46,803 nucleotides of DNA. Origin: an uncultured Verrucomicrobiales bacterium. GTDB taxonomy: Bacteria; Verrucomicrobiota; Verrucomicrobiia; Verrucomicrobiales; Akkermansiaceae. The notes beneath the pieces are model-generated. The model was not told where the DNA came from and ran no database searches. It worked only from the letters and a program-made list of their open reading frames with translations. The stretch covers positions 1 through 46,803 of the forward strand of contig CALGMJ010000111.1 in NCBI GenBank assembly GCA_937958875.1. Reading direction: 5' to 3'. A program made the position numbers and the translations under genes. Shown here in pieces: positions 17,781 to 28,196 of the stretch (the stretch's first letter is position 1; each line of letters opens with the position of its first letter).

Positions 17781-19064
17781 ATGAAAGTGCTCGGCAAGCT
17801 CCCGGGCATGGGACTTGAATTCAATCCACTCGCAATTTCTCTCCTGATCGCCCTGCTGGCGTTCTGGAAGCTAGACTTCATCGCCACCCTGCTAGGGATG
17901 AAACATCTCTCACCAGAGCTCCCGGAAGAATTTCGAGGAGTCTGGGACGATGAAAAATACGCCAAAGCTCAGAAATACGAAATCGCACAAGCTCAGTTTG
18001 GTATTTCCTCTGGAGTCTTTTCCATCGCAACGCTTCTGATCTTCTGGCTCGCCGGAGGATTTGGCTGGCTAGATGGCGTCGTGCGAGGCTTTGGCTACGG
18101 CTCCATCACCTCTGGCCTCATTTTCATGGGCTTACTTTACTTAGGAAGCTGGCTACTCTCACTCCCCTTCGATCTCTACCACACCTTTGTCCTCGAGGAG
18201 CGCTTTGGCTTTAATAAAACCACCGCGAGCACCTACGTCAGTGATCAGATCAAATCTCACCTCATGACCGCAATTTTAGGTGGTGGTATTCTGGCCCTCA
18301 TTCTCTGGATCTTTGATTCGGTAGAAAATGCGTGGCTCTGGGCCTGGCTCGCCTTCACCGTCATCTCCCTCGCCCTCACCTACTTGGCGCCATCTCTCAT
18401 CCTCCCTCTTTTTAACAAATTCTCTCCCCTCGAAGATGAAAAGCTGAATCAGGCAATCCAGAGCATGGCGAAAAAATGCGAATTCCCCCTCACTGAAATT
18501 TCAGTCATGGATGGCTCAAAGCGATCTTCGAAATCAAACGCGTTTTTCACCGGCTTTGGAAAACGAAAAAAAATCGCCCTTTTCGACACCCTGATCGAGA
18601 GCCAAAGCACGGACGAGCTTGTCGCCGTTCTCGCTCACGAAATTGGTCATTTTAAAAAGAAGCACATCGTCCAGCGGCTGGTCCTCTCCATGATCCAGAC
18701 TGCAGTCATTTTCTTCCTCCTCGGCATGGCAACCAATCCTGAAAGTGGGCTCGGAAAACAACTCTTCGCCGCCTTTGGAGCACTCCCCTCACACTACATG
18801 GGACTCGCACTCTTCATGATTCTCTTTAAGCCAGTCTCCCGCATTCTTTCCATCCTGATGAACATTCTCTCTCGCAAGCATGAATTCGAGGCAGATGAAT
18901 ACGCAGCCCGCGCGCAGGACACCCCGGAACATCTCATCACTGCGCTGAAAAAACTTTCCGCCAATAACCTCTCAAACCTCACCCCACACCCTCTCGAGGT
19001 TTTCCTCGATTACTCGCACCCACCCGTACTGGTTCGTATTGAGGCGCTTAAAAAGTTCGCTTAA
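17781..19064 (+). CDS. M48 family metallopeptidase (Ste24/CAAX protease-like)
   Basis: Multiple TM segments, VLAHEIGHFKKKH (HExxH), KHEFEADEYAA. Confidence 0.95.
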   Translation: MKVLGKLPGMGLEFNPLAISLLIALLAFWKLDFIATLLGMKHLSPELPEEFRGVWDDEKYAKAQKYEIAQAQFGISSGVFSIATLLIFWLAGGFGWLDGVVRGFGYGSITSGLIFMGLLYLGSWLLSLPFDLYHTFVLEERFGFNKTTASTYVSDQIKSHLMTAILGGGILALILWIFDSVENAWLWAWLAFTVISLALTYLAPSLILPLFNKFSPLEDEKLNQAIQSMAKKCEFPLTEISVMDGSKRSSKSNAFFTGFGKRKKIALFDTLIESQSTDELVAVLAHEIGHFKKKHIVQRLVLSMIQTAVIFFLLGMATNPESGLGKQLFAAFGALPSHYMGLALFMILFKPVSRILSILMNILSRKHEFEADEYAARAQDTPEHLITALKKLSANNLSNLTPHPLEVFLDYSHPPVLVRIEALKKFA

Positions 19065-19843
19065 GCTTCGATCATGTCATCGAGTCGTTTTCTCACCTTA
19101 AGAAAGCGGCTCGATGGTTCATCTCCCAGTGAGCGCTGCCCCAACGCACCGACCCATTGCACCCTCCTCATCGAACTCACGAGCCAGATCTCGGAAGCTT
19201 CATCCAGCGCTGATAGCGGCCAGCGCCCCTCTTTAATCTCAGGGAGAAATTCTAAAATGATCTCACGCGTCACCCCAGCGAGACATCCCGTCTCTAATGC
19301 AGGCGTTCGAATCTCGCCATTCACGACAAAAAAGAAATTCGAAAGACTCGCCTCGCAGAGATCACCAGCCGTATTTGTCCGAATTGCCTCATCTGCTCCC
19401 TGCGCTTGAGCCATTTCCAGTGCGAGAAAATTTTCTGCATAAGAAGCGCTTTTCGCCTGAGACAAGGGACTTTTCTCATTAATTGGTAAATCCACCACTA
19501 TTGCAGTCGTCGTCATCGGCGCCTCTGCCACAGGCTTTGCCGTCATCAATAGGTTTCCCTCCGCAGTCAACGTGACCCTCACCCGCGCCAGCGCACAACA
19601 CGGCGGATTCGCTAAAATCACCTCACGCATCGCCGACTCAACCTCGGCTAGGTCCGGCATTTTGATCCCTAAAATTTCAGCTGAACGCTCAAAGCGCTTT
19701 CGGTGACGCGGCCATGCAAAAACCTTCCCGCGCACTGCGAGCATCGTTTCAAAAACGCTACGTCCCACCAGAAATCCCGGATCAAAAGGCGAAATACGCA
19801 CCTCCTCCTCAGGAATCAATCGCCCATTTTGCCACACGATCAT
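19061..19843 (-). CDS. Class IV aminotransferase (BCAT/D-amino acid aminotransferase/ADC lyase-like)
   Basis: MIVWQNGRLIPEEEVRISPFDPGFLVGRSVFETM, DEAIRTNTAGDLCEASLSNFFFV, GVTREIILEF. Internal Met 19843 preferred. Confidence 0.9.
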   Translation of the reverse strand: MIVWQNGRLIPEEEVRISPFDPGFLVGRSVFETMLAVRGKVFAWPRHRKRFERSAEILGIKMPDLAEVESAMREVILANPPCCALARVRVTLTAEGNLLMTAKPVAEAPMTTTAIVVDLPINEKSPLSQAKSASYAENFLALEMAQAQGADEAIRTNTAGDLCEASLSNFFFVVNGEIRTPALETGCLAGVTREIILEFLPEIKEGRWPLSALDEASEIWLVSSMRRVQWVGALGQRSLGDEPSSRFLKVRKRLDDMIEA

Positions 19844-19882
19844 CGACACTACGCTAACCAACCGATAGTTAAGGAACAAGCT

Positions 19883-20488
19883 TTGAACTTCCTCGCTCAC
19901 TTCCACCTCGCCCAGCCTACTGATGCCTCCCGTGTCGGGGCACTCTTAGGCGACTTCGTCCGCGGCACCCCAGAAAGCCTGAGTTCACAATTCTCTGATG
20001 ACCTTATCCAAGGCATCATGCTACATCGCGCCGTCGACCGTTTTACCGATAGTCACCCCATCTTTCTCGCCAGTAAAAAATTTCTATCTCCTGAAAGAAA
20101 ACGCTTCGCGGGCATTATCGTAGACGTCTTTTTTGACCATTTTCTCGCTCATAATTGGCAACAGTTTTCCCCCATAAAACTCGACCGATTCATCTCAGAA
20201 ATCCACCTCCTACTCGAGCGCCGGGGAGACTGGCTCACCCCTGAACTCCAAGCCCTCGTTCCTCGCATGGAAGCCGAAAACTGGCTCGGAACCTATGCTA
20301 CTATCGAAGGGCTCGCCCTCACCTTTCGGCGCATCAGCACTCGGCGCGACTTTCTCACCCCTCTCGTCGGGGCAGAAGAAGATCTCACCGCGCACTACCA
20401 GTCTTTCTCCCGGGCATTTCTCGAATTTTATCCTGAGATTATGAGCTACGCTCAAAAATTTTCCGCCCCAACATTGCCGTCGCAATAA
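19883..20488 (+). CDS. acpH-like: Acyl carrier protein phosphodiesterase-like (AcpH/DUF479)
   Basis: LNFLAHFHLAQPTDASRVGALLGDFVRG... GIMLHRAVDRFTDSHP... DVFFDHFLAHNW. TTG 19883 preceded by AAGGAAC is the likely start. Confidence 0.88.
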   Translation: MNFLAHFHLAQPTDASRVGALLGDFVRGTPESLSSQFSDDLIQGIMLHRAVDRFTDSHPIFLASKKFLSPERKRFAGIIVDVFFDHFLAHNWQQFSPIKLDRFISEIHLLLERRGDWLTPELQALVPRMEAENWLGTYATIEGLALTFRRISTRRDFLTPLVGAEEDLTAHYQSFSRAFLEFYPEIMSYAQKFSAPTLPSQ

Positions 20489-21635
20489 CGATTAAGGAAG
20501 CACCAGTCATCGCCACCCACTTCGGCCCGATCGCCGACGCGATTTGAAAGGATACAAACGGAGCCACCACCCCACGGCATCCGGTTAAAAAAGTATGCAC
20601 ACTCATATACTCGGCCACATGCTCGCCCTCAGCGAACTTGGTCACCCAGAGAGCCCATACCACATTGGCTCCTGCCCGAGCGACTCCGTGAAGACCAATC
20701 CCAAGATATAAAGCCCACATCCCATCTCCGAGGTAGTAACAAAGGATTCCAGCAGCGAAGATAAGATTCAAAATCGCTCGTAAAAAATAAAAATTCATCC
20801 GGTCAAAGAATCGCCCCCACACCAGAACAAAAATTAAAAAGACGGACTCAGGAATCACCGTCGTAATAAAGCTCACCTCTCCCTCATTAAGACTAAAGCC
20901 ATACTGCTCATTAGTGATGTATTCTACGAAGAGCGAATAGCTCAGCATATTTCCAAAACCTAGGACCATCCAGGAAATGAGAAGTTTACGGAAATCTCGA
21001 TCCGCAACTGCATGCCGAAAGGCATCAAAAAGTTTCGTTGATTGAGCTCCCGTGAGATCGACGCGTTGAATCATCAAGACGCATCCAGCCATCAGGATAC
21101 TGGCGACAGCGTATGACCTTAGAACGAGCGGGTAGTCTGCTAGTGAGCGAGTCAGAATCCAGCCAAATACCAGAGCAGCTAATACCGCGAATAGCTTCCT
21201 TACAAACGCCGTCATCGCAAACAAGCTCCCCCGCTTTTTTTCAGGATAATGCTGCTGATAAATCTGCGCAAAGAGCGGCGGAGTTAAAGTAATCCCTATA
21301 AGCCCAAATAACATCCCCGCGAGATAAATTTCAAAGCGATCACCCGCAAAAGAAGCCACTCCAAAACCCACTCCAGAAAGACCAAAAATAAATGCTAATA
21401 CCGTGTTCGCAGAAACCCCACTTCGTCGAACAAACTGCACAATAAAGAGGCTCAATAAAAGCCCCACACTAGGAATCGCTACCAGAGAAGCCTTTGCCTG
21501 TGGACCAGCGTCAAAAATTCGATCAGCCAGTAGTATTGCAAAAGTCGTACCTACAGTTTCAGTCACTCCAGTAGGAATGGCACGGGCAGTATCCCACACG
21601 AATGTCCGCTTCTGCACATCAGACACCCTCACCAT
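20439..21635 (-). CDS. MFS transporter
   Basis: About 12 hydrophobic segments, MFS-like layout; overlaps the 3' end of the convergent acpH-like gene. Confidence 0.8.
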   Translation of the reverse strand: MVRVSDVQKRTFVWDTARAIPTGVTETVGTTFAILLADRIFDAGPQAKASLVAIPSVGLLLSLFIVQFVRRSGVSANTVLAFIFGLSGVGFGVASFAGDRFEIYLAGMLFGLIGITLTPPLFAQIYQQHYPEKKRGSLFAMTAFVRKLFAVLAALVFGWILTRSLADYPLVLRSYAVASILMAGCVLMIQRVDLTGAQSTKLFDAFRHAVADRDFRKLLISWMVLGFGNMLSYSLFVEYITNEQYGFSLNEGEVSFITTVIPESVFLIFVLVWGRFFDRMNFYFLRAILNLIFAAGILCYYLGDGMWALYLGIGLHGVARAGANVVWALWVTKFAEGEHVAEYMSVHTFLTGCRGVVAPFVSFQIASAIGPKWVAMTGASLIVIATAMLGRKIFERSS

Positions 21636-22605
21636 CCTTCCTAGCAGCTAACCACCAGTAGAAGACCAGACTAATCAGCACTCCAGCCAAACCGACATGC
21701 AACACCTGCGTCACCTCATGAATTCCTGCATAACTCAGGACTATCCCCATAATCATTAGAATAAAAACCACCGCTAACGTCGCTCTCGGCACCCTTCCCT
21801 GCCAGCCGACTTTCACCCCCAGATAGAGAGCTACTAGAAGAATGGACCAAGAAAAACTCCGGTGCGCCAGAAACCACCACGAATCTTGAATCTGATGAAT
21901 CCACTGCGGGCGTGAAGCCGTCCCATACTCCATCTGCAAATGATCAGTCATCTCTCTTACCTGAGATCCCATAAACCACTCCACCATGACACAAGCTAGT
22001 AGAACAAAAACCGCTTTCCGACCTGGACCACGAATCACTGGCCGCGCGCCCTCTCCTCCTGCCCAGATGATATAAACCAGAAAGAATAAAAGTAAAAAAG
22101 CCAGTGCCATATGCACGGTCACCACCCCTGCCCTCAGCCCGCTCGCCACCACTGCAATGCCAAAAAGAGCATTCAGCACCGTCACCCCCAGTGATGCAAA
22201 GGCTAGTTTTCGAATCCGAAGTGGCGTCTTCTTTTGAAAGTACGAAACTCCCGCAAGAACGAGCACCGAAAGCAACATTGGCAGCGCTAACAAGCGATTG
22301 ATATACTCAATCCAAACATGCTTCGGATTAAACTCCGCCATCAGTGAATCTGCCGAAATTTCATCTGGATCTCGCCCAAAACGCTTTGCTGATTTTTTAA
22401 AACGGGGGATCTTTTCCTCAAGCTGAGCAACATCTACCTGATCCCGATGAGTGGGCGGAATGAGTTTACCCCAGCACGTCGGCCAGTCAGGGCACCCGAG
22501 CCCTGACCCTGTCACCCGCACCACAGCGCCTGCTAAAATCAGCAGTACCAGCATCACCAGAGAAATAAAAGCGAATCGCTGCACTCCAGATTGTTTCACG
22601 GCCAA
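21619..22605 (-). CDS. ctaA: COX15/CtaA family heme A synthase
   Basis: LAGAVVRVTGSGLGCPDWPTCWGKLIPP, multi-TM, conserved His (EYINR, VHMAL, LAHRSFSW). Confidence 0.93.
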   Translation of the reverse strand: MAVKQSGVQRFAFISLVMLVLLILAGAVVRVTGSGLGCPDWPTCWGKLIPPTHRDQVDVAQLEEKIPRFKKSAKRFGRDPDEISADSLMAEFNPKHVWIEYINRLLALPMLLSVLVLAGVSYFQKKTPLRIRKLAFASLGVTVLNALFGIAVVASGLRAGVVTVHMALAFLLLFFLVYIIWAGGEGARPVIRGPGRKAVFVLLACVMVEWFMGSQVREMTDHLQMEYGTASRPQWIHQIQDSWWFLAHRSFSWSILLVALYLGVKVGWQGRVPRATLAVVFILMIMGIVLSYAGIHEVTQVLHVGLAGVLISLVFYWWLAARKDGEGV

Positions 22606-22783
22606 AACCTAGCCAGTCCGGCTCAATAAACAAGACCTGTCCCTGACTGACTTAAACCTGAAGAACTCCTACCGGAGAGCCATATAAAAATTCACCTTCT
22701 CTCATTACATTTCATTTTTGGTTAATTTCTTTGACCTCCTTCCTCTGACTTTCCGCTTCTGAGAGTAACAAGACTTACTCTTC

Positions 22784-25700
22784 ATGAATCGTTATCTTTC
22801 TTACCTAGTCGGTATCGCCCTTACTGGTCTTGCCAGTGCTACCCCACTCTTTTTTCCCAGCCAGCGCTTCGAACGCCCCATCAACTTCAACTCACCTGAC
22901 ACGCCTGAACTTAACGCTTTTGGCTCTTCCTTAGCTCTAGAAAATTCGTTCTTATTGATTGGTTCCGAAGGTGGTCGCGCGGGAAACGACCCTGAGGCAA
23001 ACCATCCTTACTTCGGCGCTGCTTTTACAACCGAAAGAGAAAGCTCAGGATGGAGTTCGCTGACCCGAAGTGTCCTGAGGTTTCCTGATGGTGTTCCAAA
23101 TCAATATGGAAGAGCGATCGCGATCTCTGGAGACACTATCGTCATTGGTGCTCCCGGGCGCGATAACACAGACCTCCCAGGCATTAAAGATAGTGCTGGA
23201 GAAGCCTTTGTTTATCGCCTGGCTAATAACATCTGGACCCTTGAACAAATTTTAACTCCCAGCAATCCGGGAGCCAATGATGCCTTCGGTAGCGCTGTCG
23301 CTATTTCAGGTGACCTCATCGTTATTGGAGCTCCTCTGGAAGATAGTGCAGCTACTCAAATCAATGGAGATGAAAGCGATAATAGCGCCGCAGACACAGG
23401 AGCGGCATACGTCTTCACAAGAGATAACAACACCTGGAGTCAACAAGCCTACCTAAAACCAATCAATGCTGAAACAGGAGACGAATTCGGCCGCACCGTC
23501 GCAGTGAATGGGGATACGGTCATCGTTAGCTCCCCCTTTGAAGACAGCTCTACGAACGGCATTGATGGAGATGACACCGATAATTCACTGAGTAATTCTG
23601 GTGCCCTTTACGCCTTCACACGCTTTGGGACATTCTGGTTTCAGGAAGCCTATCTTAAAGCCTCAAACCCTGGCATCGATGACCACTTTGGCAGCAACAT
23701 CGCCTTTAATGGGATAGATCTGATTGTTGGTGTTCCTCAAGAAGACAGTGCTGCGACCGGCCTCAATGGCGACCAATTCAATAACAACAGCCCAGATGCT
23801 GGAGCTGCTTACCTTTTCCAACGAATCAGCGAAATCTGGAGTCAGTCGCTTTATCTCAAAGCCTCAAACACCAGTGCTGGCGATCGCTTCGGAGAATCTG
23901 TTGCCATCTCAGGAAATCGCCTCTTAGTCGGAGCGACTGGGGAAGACAGTGACAGTCTCGGCCTCAATGGTGACCAAACAAACGATGACCTAAGCAATTC
24001 CGGAGCCGCCTACCTCTTCCTAAAAATCCAGAACATCTGGCAACAAGAAGCTTACCTCAAGGCAAGCGATAGCACATCACCAGCATTCGGCTCGGCAGTC
24101 GCGCTGAGTGGACAAGATGCTGCCATCAGCAACAGCGGAGATCATGTGCAAATATACACCCTCAGTGATAAGCTCTTCGTTCAAGATCAAACACTTGCAA
24201 ACGACCCTCTGACAATAGCCTCAGGAGACAGTACAAGAGATTTTGGAACTCACATTGTCGGCAACCAGAGTGACCGTAAAACGTTCACCATCCGTAACAC
24301 AGGACTCACTCCTCTCACCCAAATCACAGCCACTCTAGCGGGAGATTTCCCCGGTGATTATGAAATCGATATATCAAACTTACCCAGCACTCTGGCCAGC
24401 GGTGAAAGCGCAAGTTTCACCGTAAACTTTCTCCCAACAGACAAGCGCCTACGTCCTGCGGAAATTCAAATTCAGCGAAATAATGATCTCGAAACCCTCC
24501 CCTTCCTGATTCCACTCATCGGGCGAGGAATCGAACTCGCCGAAATCACGCTCTCAGCTCCGGACGGAAGTACGATTACCGATGGAGGTCTAGGACTCGA
24601 CTTCGGATCAGGCTTAATCGGAGAGCATTCGGCTCCTCAAACTTTCACTCTCACAAATAATGACACCGTCCCCCTTACTGGACTCAATCTGAGCAAAAAC
24701 GGCACAAATGCCGCGGACTTCCTGCTCAATCTCACAAATTTCACTCCCGACCTAGACCCTGGAGATAGTACGACTTTCACCGTTTTATTCAACCGAAACG
24801 GTGGCGGCAGACGTGGAGCTACCCTCACCCTTCAGAGTGATGATCCGGAAGAAATCCCTTTCGCCTTCGACACTGTAGGAAATGCGTTCAGTGCTCTCGA
24901 ACTAGCAGAACGCGCTTATCTAAAAGCTAGTAATACAGATGCAGACGATTCATTTGGCTACGCAGTCGCCATTGATGGTAACACCATGATCGTAGGCGCC
25001 CCTGGTGAGGATAGTTCAGGGAATGCCCCTAATACCGATGACAACGGGAATAGCCGAACTGACTCAGGAGCCGCCTACGTCTTCGTTTATGAAAATTCCG
25101 CATGGACTCAACAAGCCTACCTGAAAGCTCGTAACTCAAGTGCCGGCGACCGATTTGGCAGCGCCGTAGCGATCGATGGTGACCGTGTTTTAATCGGCTC
25201 CCCCTTGGAAGATGCTGCCACCACAGGAGTCAATGGAATCGGCGGTGACGACACCGTGCGCGATTCAGGAGCTGCCTATTTATTTATACGAAATGGCACC
25301 ACCTGGACCCAAGAAGCTTATATCAAACAAAGCAACCCAGATCTTGAAGACTACATGGGAACTTCGGTCGCACTTTCTGGTAACACTCTCGTCCTTGGAG
25401 CCCCAGGAGAAGATAGTAATGCTCAAGGGATTAATGAAAATGAGAGTGACAACACATCTGAAGCCAGCGGGGCAGCCTACCTCTTCACCCTAGAGAATGG
25501 GCTCTGGGCTCAGAGCGCTTATTTAAAAAATAGTGCTTCTGCTGCCGGGCATACCTTTGGGACAGCCGTTCAAATTTCAGGTGATATCATCGCCATCGGA
25601 GCACCTAAAAATGGTTCAGGAGCGGTCACAATTTTCACGAAAAATAACAGTAACTGGAGCGAGACGGCCATCATCACTAGCACCACTCCACGCCCTGATG

Positions 25701-27031
25701 AAGATTTCGGGGCCGCCTTGAGCCTGGAAGGAAATAGTATCCTCATTGGAGCACCGGGACACGATGGCTCCAGCTCGGATGTCAATGGAACCAGAGACGA
25801 CGGTGAACTCCCTAACTCTGGTGCAGCCTATCTTTTTAGCAACATCGCTGGCACCTGGAGTGAAGGGACCTTTTTAAAAGCATCCAATCCCGAAAGTGGG
25901 GACCGCTTTGGGCGTAGTGTCTCCCTTTCAGGATCACGTATCCTTGTAGGCAGCGCTCTCGAGGACAGCCTCGCTCAAGGTCAAAATGGAAATGCCCTCG
26001 ATAACGGCTCAGAAAACAGCGGCGCTCTTCATCTTTACACCGAAGAAAACGGAAACTGGCGTCACGAAATTTACCTCAAATCATCAAACTCCGGAACGAA
26101 TGACCTCTTTGGCCATTCGGTCTCTCTCTCAGGTGATTTTTTTATCAGTGGAGCCAGCTCTGAATCAGGCTCAGCCAATGGGATTAATCCTATTCACGAT
26201 GACAATGCACCCAACGCAGGAGCTGTCTATTTTTATGACCTTAACTTCACCAGCCCCGCTGATCTTACCGTCGAAGACTCATCAGGAGTCACCCAGATCT
26301 CCGGAGCCTCCATCATTAACCTACCAGATGAAGTCGTCAGCCTGACTGGACCAGAAACCACCCTCACCCTTCGAAACCTCGGTCAAATACCACTCGATTT
26401 CTCCTTAGTTCGTCTTCAGGGAACGGCCCGGAATGATTTCCTCCTCGACCGGAGTCAACTCCCTAACACACTCGAGGGAGAAAGCTCTGCCACGATCACC
26501 CTCCGCTTCCGCCCGACGCGCGTTGGAAATAGAAATGCTCTTCTCACCATCTTAAGCAGTGATGAGGATACCCCCGTCTTCCAAATCTCCTTAGTCGCTA
26601 CTGGCCTCCCTCAAACTTATGAGACAACTGTTGAAAATGCCGGACTTACTGGAGAAAATGCAGATCCACTAGCAACTCCCTTCCAAGATGGCGTCCCGAA
26701 TTTACTAAAATACGCCTTCAATATGGATCTCTCCGGTTCCTCAAATTTCCGAATGACTCCAGGAAATAATGCAGGTCTCCCAAGTGGAGAACTCATTGAA
26801 GTGAATGAGCAATTCTTCTGGCGTATTCAATATGTTCGCCGTCGGGACGCCAGTGCCATTTATCGTCCTCAGAAATCCACCACACTTTTGCCAGAAACCT
26901 TCGGACCATTTACCGCAACTGAAACGATCGACATCATTGATCAAACGTGGGAGCGAGTCACCATCGAAGAACCCTGCGATCCAGCTACCAGCGACCGTTG
27001 CTTCTACCGAGTAGAAGTGACTCTCCCATGA
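22784..27031 (+). CDS. Large secreted FG-GAP repeat protein with choice-of-anchor D/ASPM-SPD-2-Hydin-like modules (1415 aa)
   Basis: Signal peptide; many 'YLKASN...DxFGxSVAISGxxxxxGAPxEDS...NGD..DN...SGAAYLF' repeats; 'FGTHIVGNQSDRKTFTIRNTGLTPLT' anchor modules; C-terminal FQDGVPNLLKYAFNM module. Confidence 0.92.
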   Translation: MNRYLSYLVGIALTGLASATPLFFPSQRFERPINFNSPDTPELNAFGSSLALENSFLLIGSEGGRAGNDPEANHPYFGAAFTTERESSGWSSLTRSVLRFPDGVPNQYGRAIAISGDTIVIGAPGRDNTDLPGIKDSAGEAFVYRLANNIWTLEQILTPSNPGANDAFGSAVAISGDLIVIGAPLEDSAATQINGDESDNSAADTGAAYVFTRDNNTWSQQAYLKPINAETGDEFGRTVAVNGDTVIVSSPFEDSSTNGIDGDDTDNSLSNSGALYAFTRFGTFWFQEAYLKASNPGIDDHFGSNIAFNGIDLIVGVPQEDSAATGLNGDQFNNNSPDAGAAYLFQRISEIWSQSLYLKASNTSAGDRFGESVAISGNRLLVGATGEDSDSLGLNGDQTNDDLSNSGAAYLFLKIQNIWQQEAYLKASDSTSPAFGSAVALSGQDAAISNSGDHVQIYTLSDKLFVQDQTLANDPLTIASGDSTRDFGTHIVGNQSDRKTFTIRNTGLTPLTQITATLAGDFPGDYEIDISNLPSTLASGESASFTVNFLPTDKRLRPAEIQIQRNNDLETLPFLIPLIGRGIELAEITLSAPDGSTITDGGLGLDFGSGLIGEHSAPQTFTLTNNDTVPLTGLNLSKNGTNAADFLLNLTNFTPDLDPGDSTTFTVLFNRNGGGRRGATLTLQSDDPEEIPFAFDTVGNAFSALELAERAYLKASNTDADDSFGYAVAIDGNTMIVGAPGEDSSGNAPNTDDNGNSRTDSGAAYVFVYENSAWTQQAYLKARNSSAGDRFGSAVAIDGDRVLIGSPLEDAATTGVNGIGGDDTVRDSGAAYLFIRNGTTWTQEAYIKQSNPDLEDYMGTSVALSGNTLVLGAPGEDSNAQGINENESDNTSEASGAAYLFTLENGLWAQSAYLKNSASAAGHTFGTAVQISGDIIAIGAPKNGSGAVTIFTKNNSNWSETAIITSTTPRPDEDFGAALSLEGNSILIGAPGHDGSSSDVNGTRDDGELPNSGAAYLFSNIAGTWSEGTFLKASNPESGDRFGRSVSLSGSRILVGSALEDSLAQGQNGNALDNGSENSGALHLYTEENGNWRHEIYLKSSNSGTNDLFGHSVSLSGDFFISGASSESGSANGINPIHDDNAPNAGAVYFYDLNFTSPADLTVEDSSGVTQISGASIINLPDEVVSLTGPETTLTLRNLGQIPLDFSLVRLQGTARNDFLLDRSQLPNTLEGESSATITLRFRPTRVGNRNALLTILSSDEDTPVFQISLVATGLPQTYETTVENAGLTGENADPLATPFQDGVPNLLKYAFNMDLSGSSNFRMTPGNNAGLPSGELIEVNEQFFWRIQYVRRRDASAIYRPQKSTTLLPETFGPFTATETIDIIDQTWERVTIEEPCDPATSDRCFYRVEVTLP

Positions 27032-27369
27032 TTCTTCTCTCTCAGTTAGGTGAAGACTTTTCCAGACTTATTCGTATCTCGTGGTGGCTTCGTACGAGCC
27101 CTAGACCGAGACGTAGGCTCATCGCCGTCAGCAAGATGCCCCCTAGTTTCAGACCTTTGAGATGTTGCACGCTGCTCACACGGTTCAAGGCCGATTTAAG
27201 AGATAACCGGATTGTCTCTAGTGCTCCGTCAAACCTAAGATTTCGGGTTCCTGCTGGTCTCTCGAAAATCTGGCCGCGTTGTCGATGCTAAGAAAATGCT
27301 CGATTCACTGATCATCTCCGCCTTGCCAGATTTCCGATATCCTTCGCACTTACCTGAAATCTTAGTCCT

Positions 27370-27760
27370 GACAAAACACTAGGCCCGAAAGACGATCTCG
27401 AACTACCACCACTGAGCATAAATTTACAAATTTCTTCAATTCTTTGATACGCTTTCCTTACACTGTCCACATTGAAGTAGCCCTTGTCGCGTAGGATGAG
27501 ATACCCGCTTTTGATGTAGCCAATGATTTCGTCTAGCTCGGTACCGAGCTAGAGACCGGCATGAATGAGGTCTCCAGTGAGTGGGTCGAAGATGAGATCA
27601 GTTTTCGAGCCTGCAGTTTAGCCATGGACATTTCTTTGAGCTGGAAAGTGCTCCGCATTCTTTTTGAGAAGGTTCAGGGATGAATCTTCGGTCAGGATTC
27701 TTTTGAAGGAATTGCGGTGCAGCGTATTCTTCTTATCGGCTTAGAAATCAAGGATATGGA
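27370..27760 (-). pseudogene. Decayed IS4-like transposase remnant
   Basis: Reverse-strand translation HRNSFKRILTEDSSLNLLKKNAEHFPAQRNVHG*TAGSKTDLIFDPLTGDLIHAGL*LGTELDEIIGYIKSGYLILRDKGYFNVDSVRK, interrupted by stops. Boundaries approximate. Confidence 0.6.
27532..27553. repeat. 22-nt perfect palindrome
   Basis: TCTAGCTCGGTACCGAGCTAGA, fully self-reverse-complementary. Confidence 0.9.
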
Positions 27761-27951
27761 TGAGTCTGTTACAGGTTTGTTGGAGAGCAAGGCAGGCGCC
27801 TAAAATCTATTTTGGGCAGAGCACTAGTCCGCTGAGTGAGGAAGGATAGATCAACCAAGAAAGCTATTTTTTCTGTCAGGCTCGTCAGAGAGCAGCAGCG
27901 CCATGGGCAGGTACGTTTGAAATCTAATAAAAATTAGACATCCCAAGCGCA

Positions 27952-28128
27952 TCAACCAAACTCGCCTATCAAGGACTCAATTGATTTATTTTCCATTATT
28001 TTTACAAATATCAAATACTCACCCTCTAATCTAATGCGACTAACATAATCAACATGAGCCTTTCCATCCATAATTCGCCATAGAAATGTTGGCTGCGGTC
28101 GATCAAAAACTGTAAGAGATTCCCACAT
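27952..28128 (-). CDS. Possible small hypothetical protein (58 aa)
   Basis: Own translation: MWESLTVFDRPQPTFLWRIMDGKAHVDYVSRIRLEGEYLIFVKIMENKSIESLIGEFG*. Below the ORF-track cutoff; no clear SD. Confidence 0.35.
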   Translation of the reverse strand: MWESLTVFDRPQPTFLWRIMDGKAHVDYVSRIRLEGEYLIFVKIMENKSIESLIGEFG

Positions 28129-28196
28129 TTCGTGAAAAAAACATTTATTTGGTTAGTATCTGATGAGTTAGCCTACTCACACCCCTCTTTAATTTC

